DNA of 64,000 nt from Shewanella sp. MR-4. Its GTDB lineage: Bacteria; Pseudomonadota; Gammaproteobacteria; Enterobacterales; Shewanellaceae. The notes beneath the pieces were generated by a model, which saw nothing but the letters and a program-made list of their open reading frames with translations, was not told the DNA's origin and ran no database searches. The translations under genes and the position numbers were made by a program. Shown one piece after another: positions 26,164 to 35,321 of the stretch. Numbering within the stretch: position 1 is the first letter of the stretch; every line of letters starts with the position of its first letter. Location: the NCBI RefSeq assembly GCF_000014685.1, contig NC_008321.1:4275001-4339000 (forward strand), given 5' to 3'.

Positions 26164-27483
26164 TTAAAGATCGAGGGCGAGAATTTTAGAGCGGCGCTGA
26201 TAGTTATACAGCTGCTTTTTCTTCTGCGGTAAGGCTTCCACATCTTCGATCACAAAGCCATGTTCTAAAAACCAGTGAATGCTGCGGGTGGTCAAGGCAA
26301 ACAAACGGGAATAACCACGGCTACGCGCCTGGCCTATGATATTTTTCAGCAATAAGCTGCCCCTATCCGCATCGCGATAATCCGGATGCACCACCAAACA
26401 GGCAAACTCACCGGCGTTATCCTCTTCAAAGGGATACAGGGCGGCGCAGCCAATGACTAAGCCATCACGCTCAATCAACATAAACTGCTCGATTTCAATC
26501 TCAAGCTGCTCACGGCTTCGGCGCACTAAAATGCCCTGTTCTTCCAGAGGACGAATTAAGTTCAGTACACCGCCAATATCGCTAATCGATGCGCGGCGCA
26601 GACGCTCAGCGCTTTCAGTCACGATTTGCGTGCCTATGCCTTCACGGGAGAACAACTCCTGCAGCAAGGCACCGTCATCGAGATAACTGACCAAATGACA
26701 ACGGGGCACACCATTGCGGCACGCATCGATACTCGCCTTGAGGAAGGCCATAGTACCAATACAGGCCGAACCTTGCTCTGCGAGCTTAGTCAGAATGTTT
26801 TGCGCATCATTTGGCATTAATTCGGCAATCACATCGCCATTGCGATCGAGGATGCCATTTTGCGAACTAAAGCCGATCATCTTGTCGGCCTTAAGCTTGA
26901 TCGCAACCTGAGTGGCAATCTCTTCGGCGGTGAGGTTAAAGCTTTCGCCAGTAACGGATGCAGCAATCGGCCCCATCAACACAATACAGTGGTTATCGAG
27001 CTGACGCTTAAGCCCTTGAGTATCGATACGGCGCACTTTGCCACTTAGGCAAAAATCGATGCCATTATCGACCCCCAGTGGCTGGGCGATCACAAAGTTA
27101 CCGCTGACTAAGTTAATTTGCGCGCCTTGCATCGGCGTATTACTTAGACTCATCGATAAACGTGCGGTGATATCAAACTGCAATGCACCCGCGACCTGCT
27201 TGATCACTTTGAGTGAGTCTTCATCGGTGATACGTACACCTTCGTGGTAGGCGGGTTCAATCCCATTGGCCGCTAATGCCGAATCGATTTGCGGCCTCGC
27301 GCCATACACTAACACCACTTTAATGCCTAAACTGTGCAACAGGGCCACGTCATTTAAAATGCCGCGAAATTGATTTTGTGCTAAAGCCTCGCCACCCAAC
27401 ATCACCACAAAGGTTTTCCCTCTATGGGCATTGACGTAAGGGGCGGAATGACGAAATCCATCAACCAGTTCAGTGGTACGCAC
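26164..27483 (-). CDS. argA: Amino-acid N-acetyltransferase (N-acetylglutamate synthase)
   Basis: Acetylates glutamate with acetyl-CoA in the first step of arginine synthesis. An N-terminal amino-acid-kinase domain (KTFVVMLGGEAL, VYGARPQID) used for feedback control is followed by a GNAT domain (VHPDYRDADRGSLLLKNII). The start is uncertain: a GTG at 27481-27483 opens the conserved RTTELVDGFRHS and has AGGTG about 10 bases upstream, giving 439 residues. An ATG at 27501 and a GTG at 27531 are in frame but lack ribosome-binding sites. ARG boxes upstream fit repression by ArgR. Confidence 0.95.
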   Translation of the reverse strand: MRTTELVDGFRHSAPYVNAHRGKTFVVMLGGEALAQNQFRGILNDVALLHSLGIKVVLVYGARPQIDSALAANGIEPAYHEGVRITDEDSLKVIKQVAGALQFDITARLSMSLSNTPMQGAQINLVSGNFVIAQPLGVDNGIDFCLSGKVRRIDTQGLKRQLDNHCIVLMGPIAASVTGESFNLTAEEIATQVAIKLKADKMIGFSSQNGILDRNGDVIAELMPNDAQNILTKLAEQGSACIGTMAFLKASIDACRNGVPRCHLVSYLDDGALLQELFSREGIGTQIVTESAERLRRASISDIGGVLNLIRPLEEQGILVRRSREQLEIEIEQFMLIERDGLVIGCAALYPFEEDNAGEFACLVVHPDYRDADRGSLLLKNIIGQARSRGYSRLFALTTRSIHWFLEHGFVIEDVEALPQKKKQLYNYQRRSKILALDL

Positions 27484-27562
27484 GCGTTGTTTACACCTCA
27501 TATTTGAGCTGGCAAAGCCGATATGGCACACCAGGAATGAATGACTAAATCACGCGTATAGT

Positions 27563-27601
27563 ATTGCATTTTAATTCACCAATAAAGAATTTATTCTCAT
27601 T
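27563..27601 (-). promoter_or_regulatory. Tandem ARG boxes (ArgR operator) upstream of argA
   Basis: The ARG-box core is TGAAT-WWWW-ATTCA. Core 1 at 27565-27578 reads TGCATTTTAATTCA, one mismatch. Core 2 at 27586-27599 reads AGAATTTATTCTCA, about three mismatches. The cores start exactly 21 bp apart, the standard spacing for paired 18-bp ARG boxes. They lie 80-115 bases upstream of the argA start. The match is seen directly; ArgR binding is inferred. Confidence 0.65.
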
Positions 27602-27760
27602 AAAATGCAGTTTTAATACAATAAAGTGCTTATATTTTCAAAAAATTGCATTTTTGATAAATAATCACATTTTTTTAACCAAATGCGATTTCGCAGCACT
27701 GCCGAGTATGGGACAGATTTATCTCAACTTGATGACGAGAAGCCGAAAAAAGACCAAAAA

Positions 27761-27790
27761 AAAAGCCCCTTAGATAAGGGGCTTTTCTCG
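27761..27790 (-). terminator. Terminator of rpmB-rpmG
   Basis: Stem AAAAGCCCCTT / AAGGGGCTTTT around a short loop lies about 20 bases after the rpmG stop; on the minus strand it runs into a long T tract. Confidence 0.88.
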
Positions 27791-27806
27791 AAACACTAAA
27801 CAAGGA

Positions 27807-27980
27807 TTACTTGATTTTTGCTTCTTTGTAGATAACGTGCTGACGAATAACTGGATCAAATTTTTTGATTTCCATTTTTTCTGGCATGTTACGCTTGTTT
27901 TTTTCAGTTGTGTAGAAGTGACCAGTTTTAGCTGTAGAAACTAATTTGATCTTCTCACGATTACCTTTAGCTTTAGCCAT
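27807..27980 (-). CDS. rpmG: 50S ribosomal protein L33
   Basis: A 57-residue large-subunit ribosomal protein translated from the minus strand. It begins MAKAKGNREKIKLVSTAKTG and ends YKEAKIK. It contains the L33 core FYTTEKNKRNMPEKMEIKKFDP. No cysteine is present, so this is the zinc-independent (C-minus) form. It lies 6 bases after rpmB, the usual rpmB-rpmG pair. Confidence 0.97.
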   Translation of the reverse strand: MAKAKGNREKIKLVSTAKTGHFYTTEKNKRNMPEKMEIKKFDPVIRQHVIYKEAKIK

Positions 27981-27986
27981 GATCTA

Positions 27987-28223
27987 TTACACCTTCTCGC
28001 CACGGGCACGAAGTTCAGCAACAACAACTTCAATACCTTTCTTATCGATCAGACGGATACCTTTAGTAGATACACGTAACTGTACGAAACGTTTTTCTTC
28101 TTCTAACCAGAAACGGTGGTTTTGCAGGTTAGGTAAAAAACGACGACGGGTCGCGTTTTTTGCGTGCGAACGGTTGTTACCAACCATCGGCTTCTTGCCA
28201 GTAACTTGGCATACTCTTGACAT
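27987..28223 (-). CDS. rpmB: 50S ribosomal protein L28
   Basis: A 78-residue large-subunit ribosomal protein starting MSRVCQVTGKKPMVGNN, the conserved L28 N-terminus. An in-frame ATG 15 bases upstream would add MEKTD and is not conserved. The length equals the Escherichia coli protein. It forms an operon with rpmG. Confidence 0.97.
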   Translation of the reverse strand: MSRVCQVTGKKPMVGNNRSHAKNATRRRFLPNLQNHRFWLEEEKRFVQLRVSTKGIRLIDKKGIEVVVAELRARGEKV

Positions 28224-28345
28224 GTCAGTCTTCTCCAAAAAACAATTTTAACGCTCGAGCATTAATGTACCTCGTATGGCCGTCGCCCGAGGCACAAAGA
28301 GGGCGCATTTTATACACGATCATAGAGGTAAGATCAAGCGTTAGA

Positions 28346-29023
28346 TTAATTAATCCAGCCTCGTTCCGCGAAGGAAACTATCTCTCGATCACCAACAACC
28401 ATATGGTCCAGTAAGGATACGTCTATGGTTGCTAACGCATTTTTTAATCGCTCAGTTATTCGTCTGTCAGCCTGACTGGGCTCGGCAATACCAGACGGAT
28501 GATTGTGACACACTATGACGGCAGCAGCCTTTTTTTCCAGCACTAGGCTCACCACTTCACGTGGATACACCGAAGCTGAATCTATTGTTCCGCGGAATAA
28601 TTCGACGAATTGAATCACTCTATGCTGGCTATCCAGCAGCAAAATTGCGAACACTTCATAGGAGCGGTCAGCTAATTGTCTCATTAAATAATCCCGAGTT
28701 AAATCGGGATTTGTCAAAACCTGACCTCTCTGCAGGTTTTCTTGTGCCACACGCCTCGCTAATTCAGCCGCGGCTTGAAGCTGGGCGTATTTTACAGGTC
28801 CCACGCCCGGAAGTCGACACACCTGATGCTTTGGTGCGCAAAGTAAGCTTCTTAAACCTCCAAATTCTTGAATAAGTGAACGGGCAAGGTCGACCGCATT
28901 TAAACCGCTCAGACCATTTCGCAGTAAAACAGCCAGTAATTCTGCATCCGAGAGATGGGCGGCGCCTTTTACTAATAATTTATCCCGCGGGCCTTCGCCC
29001 TCGGGCCAATCCTTAATCGCCAT
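28346..29023 (-). CDS. radC: RadC family JAB1/MPN domain protein
   Basis: A 225-residue protein of the RadC (UPF0758) family. It has an N-terminal helix-hairpin-helix region (LPGVGPVKYAQLQAA) and a C-terminal JAMM metal-binding site with the HNHPSGIAEPSQAD motif (His-x-His...Asp) plus an upstream Glu in FVELFRG. It was once thought to repair DNA, but the molecular role is unsettled. It is divergent from coaBC and close to rpmB-rpmG, as in Escherichia coli. Confidence 0.93.
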   Translation of the reverse strand: MAIKDWPEGEGPRDKLLVKGAAHLSDAELLAVLLRNGLSGLNAVDLARSLIQEFGGLRSLLCAPKHQVCRLPGVGPVKYAQLQAAAELARRVAQENLQRGQVLTNPDLTRDYLMRQLADRSYEVFAILLLDSQHRVIQFVELFRGTIDSASVYPREVVSLVLEKKAAAVIVCHNHPSGIAEPSQADRRITERLKNALATIDVSLLDHMVVGDREIVSFAERGWIN

Positions 29024-29144
29024 ACGACCTCCCTGTCAGCGCGAATTTTTACTTTAAACAAGTATGGACGAGATTTTTTGAACTGGGACAGTCACGCCAA
29101 TTAGTCGCTTTGTGGTATGGTTGGCAACATTATTTCAATCTCGG

Positions 29145-30362
29145 ATGATGTCAGTGAGCCTGATAACGAAAAACGTCCTACTGGGTATTGGTGGCGGCAT
29201 TGCGGCCTACAAAAGTGCGGATTTAGTGCGCCGCTTAAAAGAACGCGGCTTTGATGTGCGTGTGGTGATGAGCCAGAGCGCCATGGAATTTATTACCCCA
29301 CTCACACTGCAAGCCTTATCAGGCCATCCCGTGGCATCAAGTTTACTCGATCCCGCTGCCGAAGCGGCAATGGGTCATATCGAGCTGGCGCGCTGGGCGG
29401 ATTTAGTGATTATCGCCCCTGCCACCGCGAATTTGCTGGCCCGTATCAATGCGGGCATGGCGGATGAGCTTATCACCACCACTTGCCTTGCGACCGAAGC
29501 GCCAATAGCCCTGTGCCCCGCGATGAATCAGCAGATGTATCGCAATGCGGCCACCCAAGCCAATTTAACCAGTTTACAAGGCCGTGGTTATACCCTTTGG
29601 GGCCCCGCCAGCGGCAGCCAAGCCTGCGGCGAAGTCGGCCCTGGCCGTATGCTCGAACCGCTTGAGATTGCCGAGCTGGCAACAGACTTTTTTGCAACAA
29701 AAGATGTCTCCTCACAGCCCCTAGCAGGTCAATCGGTGCTCATTACCGCAGGGCCAACCCGCGAAGCCATCGATCCTGTGCGTTATATCTCTAATCACAG
29801 CTCAGGCAAGATGGGATTCGCCTTAGCGAAAGCCGCCGCCGACATGGGCGCCGCTGTGACCTTGGTCGCAGGACCAGTAAATTTAGCCACGCCTGAAGGG
29901 GTGACGCGAATCAATGTTGAATCCGCACAAAACATGCTCGATGTTGTGATGGATAATGTTGATAAAAAAGATATTTTTATCGGCTGTGCGGCGGTTGCCG
30001 ACTATCGCGTCAGCGATATTGCGGACTGTAAGATCAAAAAGTCCGCCGAAGAAATGCAACTTGCGCTGGTGAGGAATCCTGATATCTTAGCGACGGTCGC
30101 AAGCTTGGCAACCCGTCCTTTTATGGTGGGATTTGCCGCCGAAACCCATGATGTAGAAGCCTACGCCCGCGATAAACTCAAACGCAAAAATTTGAATATG
30201 ATCGCCGCAAACGATGTATCCGTTGCTGGTCTTGGCTTTAATGCCGATTCCAATGCCCTGCGTGTATTCTGGCCGCAGGGTAGTCAAGATTTGCCTGCCA
30301 CCGATAAGCTCACGTTGGCTCGGCAATTACTTTCGTTGATAGTGAAAGAAAAAACAAAATAA
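29145..30362 (+). CDS. coaBC: Bifunctional phosphopantothenoylcysteine decarboxylase / phosphopantothenate--cysteine ligase CoaBC
   Basis: Catalyses two steps of coenzyme A synthesis. The N-terminal flavoprotein decarboxylase domain shows GIGGGIAAYKSADLVRRL, MGHIELARWAD, and PAMNQQMY. The C-terminal ligase domain shows ITAGPTREAIDPVRYISNHSSGKMG and AAVADYR. From 29145 the length is 405, almost the Escherichia coli 406. An ATG at 29148 and a GTG at 29154 are alternative starts; 29112 adds unconserved residues. The stop is immediately followed by the dut start. Confidence 0.96.
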   Translation: MMSVSLITKNVLLGIGGGIAAYKSADLVRRLKERGFDVRVVMSQSAMEFITPLTLQALSGHPVASSLLDPAAEAAMGHIELARWADLVIIAPATANLLARINAGMADELITTTCLATEAPIALCPAMNQQMYRNAATQANLTSLQGRGYTLWGPASGSQACGEVGPGRMLEPLEIAELATDFFATKDVSSQPLAGQSVLITAGPTREAIDPVRYISNHSSGKMGFALAKAAADMGAAVTLVAGPVNLATPEGVTRINVESAQNMLDVVMDNVDKKDIFIGCAAVADYRVSDIADCKIKKSAEEMQLALVRNPDILATVASLATRPFMVGFAAETHDVEAYARDKLKRKNLNMIAANDVSVAGLGFNADSNALRVFWPQGSQDLPATDKLTLARQLLSLIVKEKTK

Positions 30363-30821
30363 ATGAAAACACCGATTGAATTAAAGATCCTCGACTCCCG
30401 TATTGGCTCTGAGTTTCCCCTGCCCGCCTATGCCACTCCAGGCAGCGCGGGAATGGATCTTCGCGCCATGATTGATACCACAATGACGATAGCCCCGGGT
30501 GAGACTCAGTTAATCCCGACGGGCATCGCCATCCACGTGGCAGACCCAGGCCTTGCCGCCGTGATCCTGCCCCGTTCAGGCCTTGGCCATAAACACGGTA
30601 TCGTACTCGGAAATCTGGTTGGGCTTATCGATTCAGATTATCAAGGTCCCTTGATGGTCTCTTGCTGGAACCGCAGCGATACCCCATTTACTTTAGAAAT
30701 TGGTGATCGTCTCGCACAACTGGTGTTTGTTCCTGTGGTACAAGCACAATTCAAACTCGTTGATGAGTTCGACAGCTCAGATCGTGGTGAAGGTGGATTT
30801 GGCCATTCTGGCACTAAATAA
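30363..30821 (+). CDS. dut: Deoxyuridine 5'-triphosphate nucleotidohydrolase
   Basis: Hydrolyses dUTP to dUMP and pyrophosphate, keeping uracil out of DNA and supplying dTMP synthesis. The 152-residue trimeric-type dUTPase shows its five motifs in order: PGSAGMDLRA, PRSGLGHKHG, GNLVGLIDSDYQG, GDRLAQLVFVP and the C-terminal DRGEGGFGHSG. The ATG abuts the coaBC stop with no gap, indicating translational coupling; coaBC-dut-slmA order is conserved in gammaproteobacteria. Confidence 0.97.
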   Translation: MKTPIELKILDSRIGSEFPLPAYATPGSAGMDLRAMIDTTMTIAPGETQLIPTGIAIHVADPGLAAVILPRSGLGHKHGIVLGNLVGLIDSDYQGPLMVSCWNRSDTPFTLEIGDRLAQLVFVPVVQAQFKLVDEFDSSDRGEGGFGHSGTK

Positions 30822-30850
30822 CCGCATCGATATTGAGCAAGGATACTGCA

Positions 30851-31444
30851 ATGGCTGTAAGCCCAAAAATTAATCGTCGTGAACACATACTGCAATGCCT
30901 AGCGCAAATGCTAGAAACCAGCCCAGGACAACGTATTACCACCGCTAAGCTCGCCTCTGAAGTGGGCGTGTCGGAAGCGGCACTCTATCGCCACTTTCCG
31001 AGTAAGGCGCGGATGTTTGAAGGGTTAATTGAGTTTATTGAAGAGTCATTACTCTCCCGCATCAACATCATCATGGACGATGAAAAAGACACCATGAGAC
31101 GCTGCCAACTAGTGCTACAACTGCTGTTGATTTTCGCCGAGCGCAACCCGGGGATCTCTCGGGTACTCAATGGCGATGCACTCTTAGGTGAAAACGAGCG
31201 TCTACGCAGTCGTATCAGCACCCTATTTGCCAAAATTGAAACCCAACTCAAGCAAATTCTGCGGGAAAAAACCCTACGTGAAGGCAAAGGCTTTAATTTA
31301 GATGAGGCTATTTTAGCTAATTTACTGTTAGCCTTCGCCGAAGGCCGAATCGCCCAATTTGTGCGCAGTGAGTTTAAACTCAAACCGACACAGCACTTCG
31401 ATGAACAGTGGCGCTTTATTCAGCATCAGCTGTTACAAAGCTAA
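30851..31444 (+). CDS. slmA: Nucleoid occlusion factor SlmA
   Basis: TetR-fold DNA-binding protein that blocks FtsZ assembly over the chromosome. The ATG at 30851 has AAGGA 8 bases upstream and gives 197 residues (Escherichia coli 198); an upstream TTG frame is unlikely. The helix-turn-helix is ITTAKLASEVGVSEAALYRHFPSK. The C-terminal dimer region contains LLLAFAEGRIAQFVRS. It follows dut by 29 bases. Confidence 0.95.
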   Translation: MAVSPKINRREHILQCLAQMLETSPGQRITTAKLASEVGVSEAALYRHFPSKARMFEGLIEFIEESLLSRINIIMDDEKDTMRRCQLVLQLLLIFAERNPGISRVLNGDALLGENERLRSRISTLFAKIETQLKQILREKTLREGKGFNLDEAILANLLLAFAEGRIAQFVRSEFKLKPTQHFDEQWRFIQHQLLQS

Positions 31445-31458
31445 TGATTTTTCAATAC

Positions 31459-31487
31459 AAAGGACGGTAATCACCGTCCTTTCTTTT
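31459..31487 (+). terminator. Terminator of coaBC-dut-slmA
   Basis: Perfect 10-bp stem AAAGGACGGT / ACCGTCCTTT with a 4-base loop, followed by TCTTTT, 14 bases after the slmA stop. Confidence 0.88.
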
Positions 31488-31579
31488 ATCCCCTACTCCT
31501 TGTATTGGTATTTCTTTTGTTTTAATCTGCAATACATCTTTTTAAAACAAAAACCACAATAAATTTACAAGGATGTCAG

Positions 31580-33565
31580 ATGAAAACTTTGCCATTTGCC
31601 GCGCTGGCTGTAATTTGCTTGCCTATTATGCCTTTCAGCACATTAGCGGCCGAAACCTCGGCGACAAATGCCCTGTCACAATCCCAATTATTCAGTCGCG
31701 GTAACGAGTACTCTAACGTCAAGATCTCGCCTACCGGCAAGTACTTAAGTGCAATCACTAGTGTCGAAGGCAAGAATGTCCTCTTAGTACTCGATGCCCA
31801 AACCAAAAAACTGCTTAACGCAATTCGCTTCCCGAGCAACGCGCAGGTAGGCACCTATGAATGGGCAAATAGTGAGCGTATTGTACTTGCAAAAGAATAC
31901 CTTAAGGGCTGGAGCGATGTGCCCCAATACTACGGCGAATTAATGGCGGTCAATGCCGATGGTTCTCGCCCTAAATATCTATTTGGATATAACAGCGGCG
32001 AGCAGCAAACCGGCTCGAATATCAAGAAAAATACTCCTATAAGTGCTACCGCCTTTATTCTCGATCCTCTGCCTGATGACGAGCGTTATATGCTGGTCAA
32101 TGCGATCCCATGGGGTGGTGCCCCAGACTTGAGTGAAACACTTCAGGATGTTTACCGCGTAGACCTTTTTAGTGGGGTTCGTAAACGCATCACAGGCTCC
32201 CCCATTGGCCGAGCACGCTTTATGACAGATCATGAAGGTGAAGTCCGCTTTGTGGCTGGGGAAGATGGCAAAAACATCACTAAAGTCTTTTACCGCAAAG
32301 ATGGCGAATGGTTAAACACCGATAAACTCAACTTAGGCTTAAGTGATTTTACACCTATCTCTTTCGCCGATAATAAAAATAGTATTTACGCCGCAGGCCG
32401 AGTGGGCACTGAAACCTTAGGTGTCTATCGCATCAATCTCGAAACAGGGGAGAAGGCCGAGATTATTCAAGATGAAGTGGTCGATCCAAGCAACTTCTGG
32501 ATAAATGGCACTAACAAACAGCTCTATGCCGTTGAGTTTGAAAATGGCTATCCAAGCTATGCCTTTGTCGATAACAACGATAACCATGCCAAACTGCTTA
32601 AGGATTTACTCGCGGCCCTGCCGGGGCATCAAGTACAAATCGTCAGCGAAACCCGTAATGGCGAACAATTGGTGGTGATTGCATTTAACGATCGCAATCC
32701 CGGTGATTACTATTTGTTTGATACGAAAAAGCTCAAGCTAGAGTATCTGGCCGCCGCCCGTAAGTGGCTCGACCCAGAAAAAATGGCTGAGGTTAAACCT
32801 ATTAGTTTCACTAACCGTGATGGCCAGAAAATCCATGGCTACTTAACCTTACCCAATGGAAAAGAAGCCAAAAATTTACCTTTGGTCGTCAATCCCCATG
32901 GTGGCCCCCATGGCATTCGTGACTGGTGGGGGTTTGACCCACAAAACCAACTACTTGCTCAAAATGGTATGGCGGTTTTACAGGTTAACTTCCGTGGCTC
33001 AGGTGGTTATGGCGAACGTTTCGAGCAAGCTGGCTATCAAAAATGGGGCTCGGATATTCAGCACGATATTATCGATGCCACTCAATATGTGATTGACCAA
33101 GGCCTTGCCGATAAGGAACGGGTGTGTATCGCAGGCGGTAGCTTTGGCGGCTATAGCGCCTTGCAAAGTGCGGTATTAGCACCCGATATGTTTAAATGCG
33201 CGGTTGGTTTTGCCGGTGTGTATGATCTGGAATTGATGTTTGATGAAGGTGACGTCGCCAGAACACGTTCAGGCACAAGCTATCTTAAGGACGTACTTGG
33301 CCAAGACAAAGCCACCCTAAAAGCCATGTCTCCCTCTGAGAACGTAGCAAAATTAAAAGCGAACCTCTTACTGGTGCACGGTGGTGACGATGAGCGAGCA
33401 CCGATTGAGCAACTCGAATCACTCGAAAAAGCCCTCAAGGCCCATAATTATCCCTATCAAAAACTGGTGATGGATAACGAAGGCCATGGTTTTTATGATG
33501 ATAGCCATAGAGCCAAGTATTACGATCAGATGCTAAGCTTCTTAAAAACCAACCTGAAACTTTAG
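31580..33565 (+). CDS. S9 family (prolyl oligopeptidase) serine peptidase, exported
   Basis: A 661-residue protein with a Sec signal peptide (MKTLPFAALAVICLP...STLAAE), so probably periplasmic. A seven-blade-like propeller region follows, then an alpha/beta hydrolase peptidase domain. The catalytic triad can be placed: Ser in GGSFGGYSA (about residue 520), Asp in HGGDDERAP (about 600) and His in NEGHGF (about 634). PHGGPHG forms the oxyanion-region motif. It resembles dipeptidyl- or acylaminoacyl-peptidase-like members; the exact substrate is unknown. It is monocistronic with its own terminator. Confidence 0.9.
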   Translation: MKTLPFAALAVICLPIMPFSTLAAETSATNALSQSQLFSRGNEYSNVKISPTGKYLSAITSVEGKNVLLVLDAQTKKLLNAIRFPSNAQVGTYEWANSERIVLAKEYLKGWSDVPQYYGELMAVNADGSRPKYLFGYNSGEQQTGSNIKKNTPISATAFILDPLPDDERYMLVNAIPWGGAPDLSETLQDVYRVDLFSGVRKRITGSPIGRARFMTDHEGEVRFVAGEDGKNITKVFYRKDGEWLNTDKLNLGLSDFTPISFADNKNSIYAAGRVGTETLGVYRINLETGEKAEIIQDEVVDPSNFWINGTNKQLYAVEFENGYPSYAFVDNNDNHAKLLKDLLAALPGHQVQIVSETRNGEQLVVIAFNDRNPGDYYLFDTKKLKLEYLAAARKWLDPEKMAEVKPISFTNRDGQKIHGYLTLPNGKEAKNLPLVVNPHGGPHGIRDWWGFDPQNQLLAQNGMAVLQVNFRGSGGYGERFEQAGYQKWGSDIQHDIIDATQYVIDQGLADKERVCIAGGSFGGYSALQSAVLAPDMFKCAVGFAGVYDLELMFDEGDVARTRSGTSYLKDVLGQDKATLKAMSPSENVAKLKANLLLVHGGDDERAPIEQLESLEKALKAHNYPYQKLVMDNEGHGFYDDSHRAKYYDQMLSFLKTNLKL

Positions 33566-33619
33566 TACTCACTAAAATAACTACTATCTTCATCAAGATA
33601 ATGATGTTTTAGCCCCCCA

Positions 33620-33656
33620 AGGAGCCGATAATCGATAAGGACTATCGGCTTTTTCA
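33620..33656 (+). terminator. Terminator of the S9 peptidase gene
   Basis: Stem AGCCGATA / TATCGGCT (33623-33630 and 33643-33650) followed by TTTTCAT lies about 55 bases after the stop codon. Confidence 0.75.
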
Positions 33657-33832
33657 TCTTCAGCGTGAGCGTTTTTTGGTATGAATTATCCGCAATTCGC
33701 GCTATTCTCCCCCACCTTGTTCTTACCCAGATAAGAACCAGTCGATTTGTACCTGAGTTCACCCATTGTACAAACTCAGTTTAGGGTGCTAGGTTTTCAG
33801 TGATAGCCGCTACTGCAGTAGTGGAGGATAAG

Positions 33833-34483
33833 ATGGCATTAAGTGAAGCAGCAGTAAAAGTACAAGCCGCCCTACAAGAACGCGGACTTGAAACCCCCAT
33901 GCTCCCCAATGTGTTTACGCCTGAAGAGCGTAAGGACAAGATTGAATTCCATATGAAGGAAATCCTGACGCTAATGTCATTGGATCTTTCCGACGACAGT
34001 CTTGCCGATACTCCACGCCGCATTGCCAAAATGTATGTCGACGAAATTTTCTCCGGCTTAGACTATGAGAACTTCCCGAAGATCACTGTCATTGATAACA
34101 AAATGGGCTTTGATGAGATGGTGCGCGTGCAGGACATCAGCCTGACCAGTACCTGTGAGCATCACTTAGTCACTATCGATGGCACAGCGACAATCGCTTA
34201 TATCCCACGTAAAAAAATTATCGGTTTATCAAAGATTAACCGCATAGTACGTTTCTTCTCCCAGCGTCCACAGGTGCAAGAGCGTTTAACTCAGCAAGTG
34301 CTAGTAGCCTTGCAAACCCTACTCGAAACCAAAGACGTGGCCGTAAAAATGGATGCGGTGCATTACTGCGTAAAATCCCGCGGCGTGATGGACTCCACCA
34401 GCTCCACCACGACCACCGCCCTAGGGGGCATTTTTAAATCTAACCCCGCCACCCGTGCCGAGTTTTTAAATCAATCCAAATAA
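33833..34483 (+). CDS. folE: GTP cyclohydrolase I FolE
   Basis: Zinc enzyme that converts GTP to 7,8-dihydroneopterin triphosphate, opening folate synthesis. The ATG at 33833 follows GGAGG by 6 bases and gives 216 residues; an upstream frame from 33800 is not needed. The catalytic and zinc-binding residues are visible in SLTSTCEHHLVTIDG and in DAVHYCVKSRGVMD. The middle part contains IGLSKINRIVRFFSQRPQVQERLT. Confidence 0.97.
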   Translation: MALSEAAVKVQAALQERGLETPMLPNVFTPEERKDKIEFHMKEILTLMSLDLSDDSLADTPRRIAKMYVDEIFSGLDYENFPKITVIDNKMGFDEMVRVQDISLTSTCEHHLVTIDGTATIAYIPRKKIIGLSKINRIVRFFSQRPQVQERLTQQVLVALQTLLETKDVAVKMDAVHYCVKSRGVMDSTSSTTTTALGGIFKSNPATRAEFLNQSK

Positions 34484-34506
34484 GCTGTTAGATTTAATCA
34501 GTGCAT

Positions 34507-34550
34507 AAAAAAACGCTGCCATTCTTGATGAATCGCAGCGTTTTTGTTTT
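34507..34550. terminator. Bidirectional terminator between folE and pyrE
   Basis: Long hairpin with arms AAAAACGCTGC (34509-34519) and GCAGCGTTTTT (34535-34545); the loop itself can extend pairing through ATTC/GAAT. It has A-tract left and T-tract right, between convergent genes. Confidence 0.88.
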
Positions 34551-34577
34551 AGCGATTTATAACCTGCTTAAGCCTTA

Positions 34578-35225
34578 TTAGGCTTCGATGCCATACTGCT
34601 CACGGTACTGGCTTACCGCCGCCAGTTGCGCTTCCATACCCGGTTTTTCTGACAGATAGCTGATCAGATCCGCAAGTTTGATGATCGCCACAATACCGCA
34701 GCCAAAATCACGCTCAACCTCTTGAATGGCCGACAGTTCGCCCTTGCCCTTCTCTTGTCTATCCAGCGCGATTAATACGCCTGCCAGCTGCGCCTGATGG
34801 GCCTCGATGATTTCCATCGACTCACGAATCGCCGTACCCGCGGTGATCACATCATCCACCAGCATCACCCGACCTTTAAGCTCGCTACCAACTAAGCTGC
34901 CACCTTCACCGTGATCTTTTTTCTCTTTACGGTTAAAGCAGTAGGGGATATCGATATCGTGGTGTTCGCACAAGGCCACCGCAGTTGTGGTCGCAATCGG
35001 AATACCTTTGTAAGCAGGGCCAAACAACAGATCGTACTCTATGCCTGAATCCACTAACGCCGCCGCATAAAAACGTCCTAAACGCGCAAGGTCCCGTCCA
35101 GTATTAAATAAACCCGCATTAAAGAAATAAGGACTGATACGGCCCGATTTAAGGGTAAACTCACCGAATCGCAGTACCTGACGCTCTAGGGCAAATTCAA
35201 TAAACTCACGTTGATAGGCTTTCAC
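34578..35225 (-). CDS. pyrE: Orotate phosphoribosyltransferase
   Basis: Transfers phosphoribose from PRPP to orotate in UMP synthesis. The 215-residue protein contains the PRPP-binding motif VMLVDDVITAGTAIRES, the N-terminal FTLKSGRISPYFFNAG and the flexible loop with RKEKKDHGEGG. It lies downstream of rph with an attenuator hairpin between them, as in Escherichia coli. Confidence 0.97.
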   Translation of the reverse strand: MKAYQREFIEFALERQVLRFGEFTLKSGRISPYFFNAGLFNTGRDLARLGRFYAAALVDSGIEYDLLFGPAYKGIPIATTTAVALCEHHDIDIPYCFNRKEKKDHGEGGSLVGSELKGRVMLVDDVITAGTAIRESMEIIEAHQAQLAGVLIALDRQEKGKGELSAIQEVERDFGCGIVAIIKLADLISYLSEKPGMEAQLAAVSQYREQYGIEA

Positions 35226-35282
35226 AATCTCTCCTTACGACTTTAACGTTCTATTTTTATTGGGTTATAGCAATATTGATTT

Positions 35283-35307
35283 AATAAAAAGCCCCATAAC
35301 GGGGCTT
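35283..35307 (-). terminator. rph-pyrE attenuator hairpin
   Basis: On the minus strand AAGCCCC / GGGGCTT (35301-35307 and 35289-35295) is followed by TTTTTATT. It begins only 14 bases after the rph stop codon and lies about 65 bases before pyrE. In Escherichia coli this arrangement gives UTP-sensed attenuation by coupling rph translation to transcription; the same is inferred here. Confidence 0.78.
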
Positions 35308-35321
35308 CTTATCAACAACAA

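Noticed and set aside
28000..28220. Possible CRISPR or repeat array anywhere in the window
   Set aside because: No series of regularly spaced direct repeats was found; only terminators, operators and isolated hairpins.
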